Positions 5,602-6,545 of a stretch of DNA of 6,545 nucleotides are shown here, piece by piece. The stretch lies in NCBI GenBank assembly GCA_945876155.1, contig CAMCMW010000086.1, positions 1 to 6,545 of the forward strand, written 5' to 3'. Every line of letters starts with the position of its first letter. Position 1 is the stretch's first letter. The position numbers and the translations under genes were made by a program. This DNA comes from an uncultured Ruminococcus sp. (lineage in GTDB: Bacteria > Bacillota > Clostridia > Oscillospirales > Ruminococcaceae). The notes beneath the pieces were generated by a model that searched no databases, was not told the DNA's origin, and saw nothing but the letters and a program-made list of their open reading frames with translations.

Positions 5602-5643
5602 TGCATAAAACGTTTTTTCTATTCGCAATTTCATATAGTGATA

Positions 5644-5682
5644 AAAGCTCTTGATTTTAACGAATCAGGAGCTTTATTTTTT
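5644..5682 (+). terminator. Intrinsic terminator of the ydj-like operon
   Basis: AAAGCTCTTGATT (5644-5656) pairs with AATCAGGAGCTTT (5663-5675) over 13 positions, one being a G-U wobble. The loop is TTAACG, and ATTTTTT follows immediately. It is a clear Rho-independent terminator 43 bases after the repressor stop codon and marks the 3' end of the unit. Confidence 0.93.
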
Positions 5683-5685
5683 ATT

Positions 5686-5717
5686 GGCAACATCCGCTGA
5701 TTGTGTGCGGTATTGCC
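5686..5717 (+). other. Imperfect hairpin just after the terminator
   Basis: GGCAA (5686-5690) pairs with TTGCC (5713-5717), and CCGC (5694-5697) pairs with GCGG (5707-5710), with a CAT/TA internal loop and a 9-base apical loop. It lies between the operon terminator and the symporter promoter. No T-tract follows. Its function is unknown and it may be incidental. Confidence 0.4.
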
Positions 5718-5787
5718 ATGAACTAATAAATTGATTGATGATTGCTTCTGTTTCATTTGCGATTAAATTGCAGCGATGTGTCGGGGG

Positions 5788-5809
5788 TATCGGAAAATTA
5801 ATTCCGATA
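5788..5809. promoter_or_regulatory. Perfect inverted repeat upstream of the symporter promoter; candidate operator
   Basis: TATCGGAA (5788-5795) and TTCCGATA (5802-5809) are perfect 8-bp inverted repeats around AATTAA, ending one base before the -35 hexamer. Centred near -47 relative to the predicted start, it is well placed for a dimeric regulator, more naturally an activator or response regulator than a start-site-blocking repressor. No matching site was seen elsewhere in the window. Confidence 0.6.
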
Positions 5810-5810
5810 A

Positions 5811-5839
5811 TTCACAAGCTCGCACATATTGCTTATGAT
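5811..5839 (+). promoter_or_regulatory. Promoter of the DAACS symporter gene
   Basis: TTCACA (5811-5816) and TATGAT (5834-5839) each match the sigma-A consensus at five of six positions with a 17-bp spacer. Transcription would begin near 5846, leaving a leader of about 25 bases carrying AAGGAG before ATG 5871. It lies downstream of a strong terminator, so the symporter forms a separate transcription unit. Confidence 0.75.
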
Positions 5840-5870
5840 TCGAAAATTTTTATGTGAAGGAGATGTGATT

Positions 5871-6545
5871 ATGTCATTACAAAAGAAAAAGTCATCAATT
5901 GTTAAAAAAATGATAATTTCAGTTGCGGCTGGCTTTGCTGTGGGTTTTCTGTGCTTGTTCGTTAAGAGTATGCTTATGGGAACAGACGGCGAGGGCGTCT
6001 GGAAAGTGGTTGACGCAATATTTTTCCAGGATATTACCGCTACCAAAAGCATTGAAGGCATCGGCTTGTTCTACATTATAGGACAGCTGTTTATGCACGG
6101 ACTTCAGATGATGATTGTGCCTTTGGTGCTTTGCTCATTAAGCCTTGCTCTTTGCAGTCTTGCAGACCCGAAAAAGCTCGGTAAAATTGCAGGAAAAACA
6201 TTTATAACCTACCTTTCTTTTTATATAGTTGCCGCCGCACTTGCAGGCGCAGGCGCTTACTTTGTAAAGTCTATGGGTTGGTTCAGCGTAAATCTTCCTG
6301 CTCAGCAGGCTCAGGAAATTGTAACGATGGAGGGTTATAACCCGCTTGTAACAGTTGTAAACGCCGTTCCGTCCAATATGATTAACGCAATGTCAACTAA
6401 CACGACAATCCTGTCGGTTGTAGTAATTGCAATTGTCCTTGGCTTGTGCATTACAAAAATGGGCAAAAAGGCTGACCCGATTAAAAACGTAATTCAGAAC
6501 CTGAACGATATCGTTCAGATGTTCCTTGACTTCCTTATCAACAAA
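5871..6545 (+). CDS. Dicarboxylate/amino acid:cation symporter (DAACS/SLC1 family), N-terminal part (3' end outside window)
   Basis: The first 225 codons of a sodium- or proton-coupled symporter for dicarboxylates, glutamate/aspartate, serine/threonine or cystine, in the inner membrane. The frame stays open to the right edge. The N-terminus is basic (KKKSSIVKK) and leads into a first hydrophobic segment at about 14-35. Family landmarks are MMIVPLVLCSLSLALCSLADPKKLGKIAG at about 79-107 in segmented form (the MIVPLVF...S...L.D..KLG hallmark), a helix at about 110-130, and the NPLVTVVNAVPSNMINAMSTN stretch followed by a helix near 180-195. Homologues are usually 400-450 residues, so about half is present; the hairpin loops and the N-M-D-G-T-like motif that define substrate lie beyond the window. 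AAGGAG is 8 bases before ATG 5871. Any link to the ydj-like operon is only by adjacency. Confidence 0.85.
   Translation, partial: MSLQKKKSSIVKKMIISVAAGFAVGFLCLFVKSMLMGTDGEGVWKVVDAIFFQDITATKSIEGIGLFYIIGQLFMHGLQMMIVPLVLCSLSLALCSLADPKKLGKIAGKTFITYLSFYIVAAALAGAGAYFVKSMGWFSVNLPAQQAQEIVTMEGYNPLVTVVNAVPSNMINAMSTNTTILSVVVIAIVLGLCITKMGKKADPIKNVIQNLNDIVQMFLDFLINK

Noticed and set aside
5607..5616. Short palindrome AAAACGTTTT followed by Ts, just after the repressor stop, as a terminator.
   Set aside because: It has no loop and is too short to form a stable RNA stem; the 13-bp hairpin with T-tract at 5644-5682 is the terminator.
63..6061. Minus-strand open frames of 68 to 121 codons (for example 2953-3291, 4653-5018, 5798-6061) and small plus-strand alternatives inside genes.
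   Set aside because: They lie opposite or inside strongly supported genes or promoters, have no good ribosome binding sites, and their translations show no family motifs.

Overview
The window looks like chromosome of a low-to-moderate GC Gram-positive gut-type bacterium, most likely a Clostridia/Ruminococcaceae-like Firmicute. The grounds are the strong AAGGAG-type ribosome binding sites, AT-rich intergenic DNA with sigma-A-like promoters, a hairpin-plus-T-tract terminator, and codon usage mixing AT-rich codons with GGC, CTT and CTC. The genus is not certain. All genes are on the + strand and tightly packed.

Bases 1-5601 hold a six-gene carbohydrate-catabolism cluster: the C-terminal part of a sugar-porter-type MFS transporter (cut by the window edge), a zinc-dependent polyol/sugar dehydrogenase, a class II ketose-phosphate aldolase, a PfkB-family sugar kinase, an aldo/keto reductase and a DeoR-family repressor. 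The family content and order match, as I remember it, the partly characterised E. coli K-12 ydj cluster (ydjK or ydjE transporter, ydjJ dehydrogenase, ydjI aldolase, ydjH kinase, ydjG aldo/keto reductase, ydjF DeoR regulator). The aldolase resembles YdjI especially closely in its unusual active-site motifs. The natural substrate of this pathway is not firmly known. The likely logic is uptake of an unphosphorylated sugar or sugar acid, redox interconversion by the two oxidoreductases to a ketose form, phosphorylation by the kinase, and retro-aldol cleavage to a triose phosphate (probably DHAP) plus an aldehyde. DeoR would sense a phosphorylated intermediate.

The operon has internal structure. 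A long hairpin lies between transporter and dehydrogenase (592-639) and another between kinase and aldo/keto reductase (3712-3741). Aldolase and kinase genes overlap by 8 bp. The repressor gene has its own good promoter (TTTACT-17-TACAAT with an extended -10) overlapped by a 10-bp-spaced direct repeat that could be an operator. A strong intrinsic terminator at 5644-5682 ends the unit.

Bases 5602-5870 are intergenic: the terminator, an imperfect hairpin, and a near-consensus promoter (TTCACA-17-TATGAT) with a perfect 8-bp inverted repeat just upstream. This promoter drives the first 225 codons of a dicarboxylate/amino acid:cation symporter (DAACS/SLC1 family) that runs off the right edge. No RNA genes, mobile elements, CRISPR arrays or integration sites were seen.
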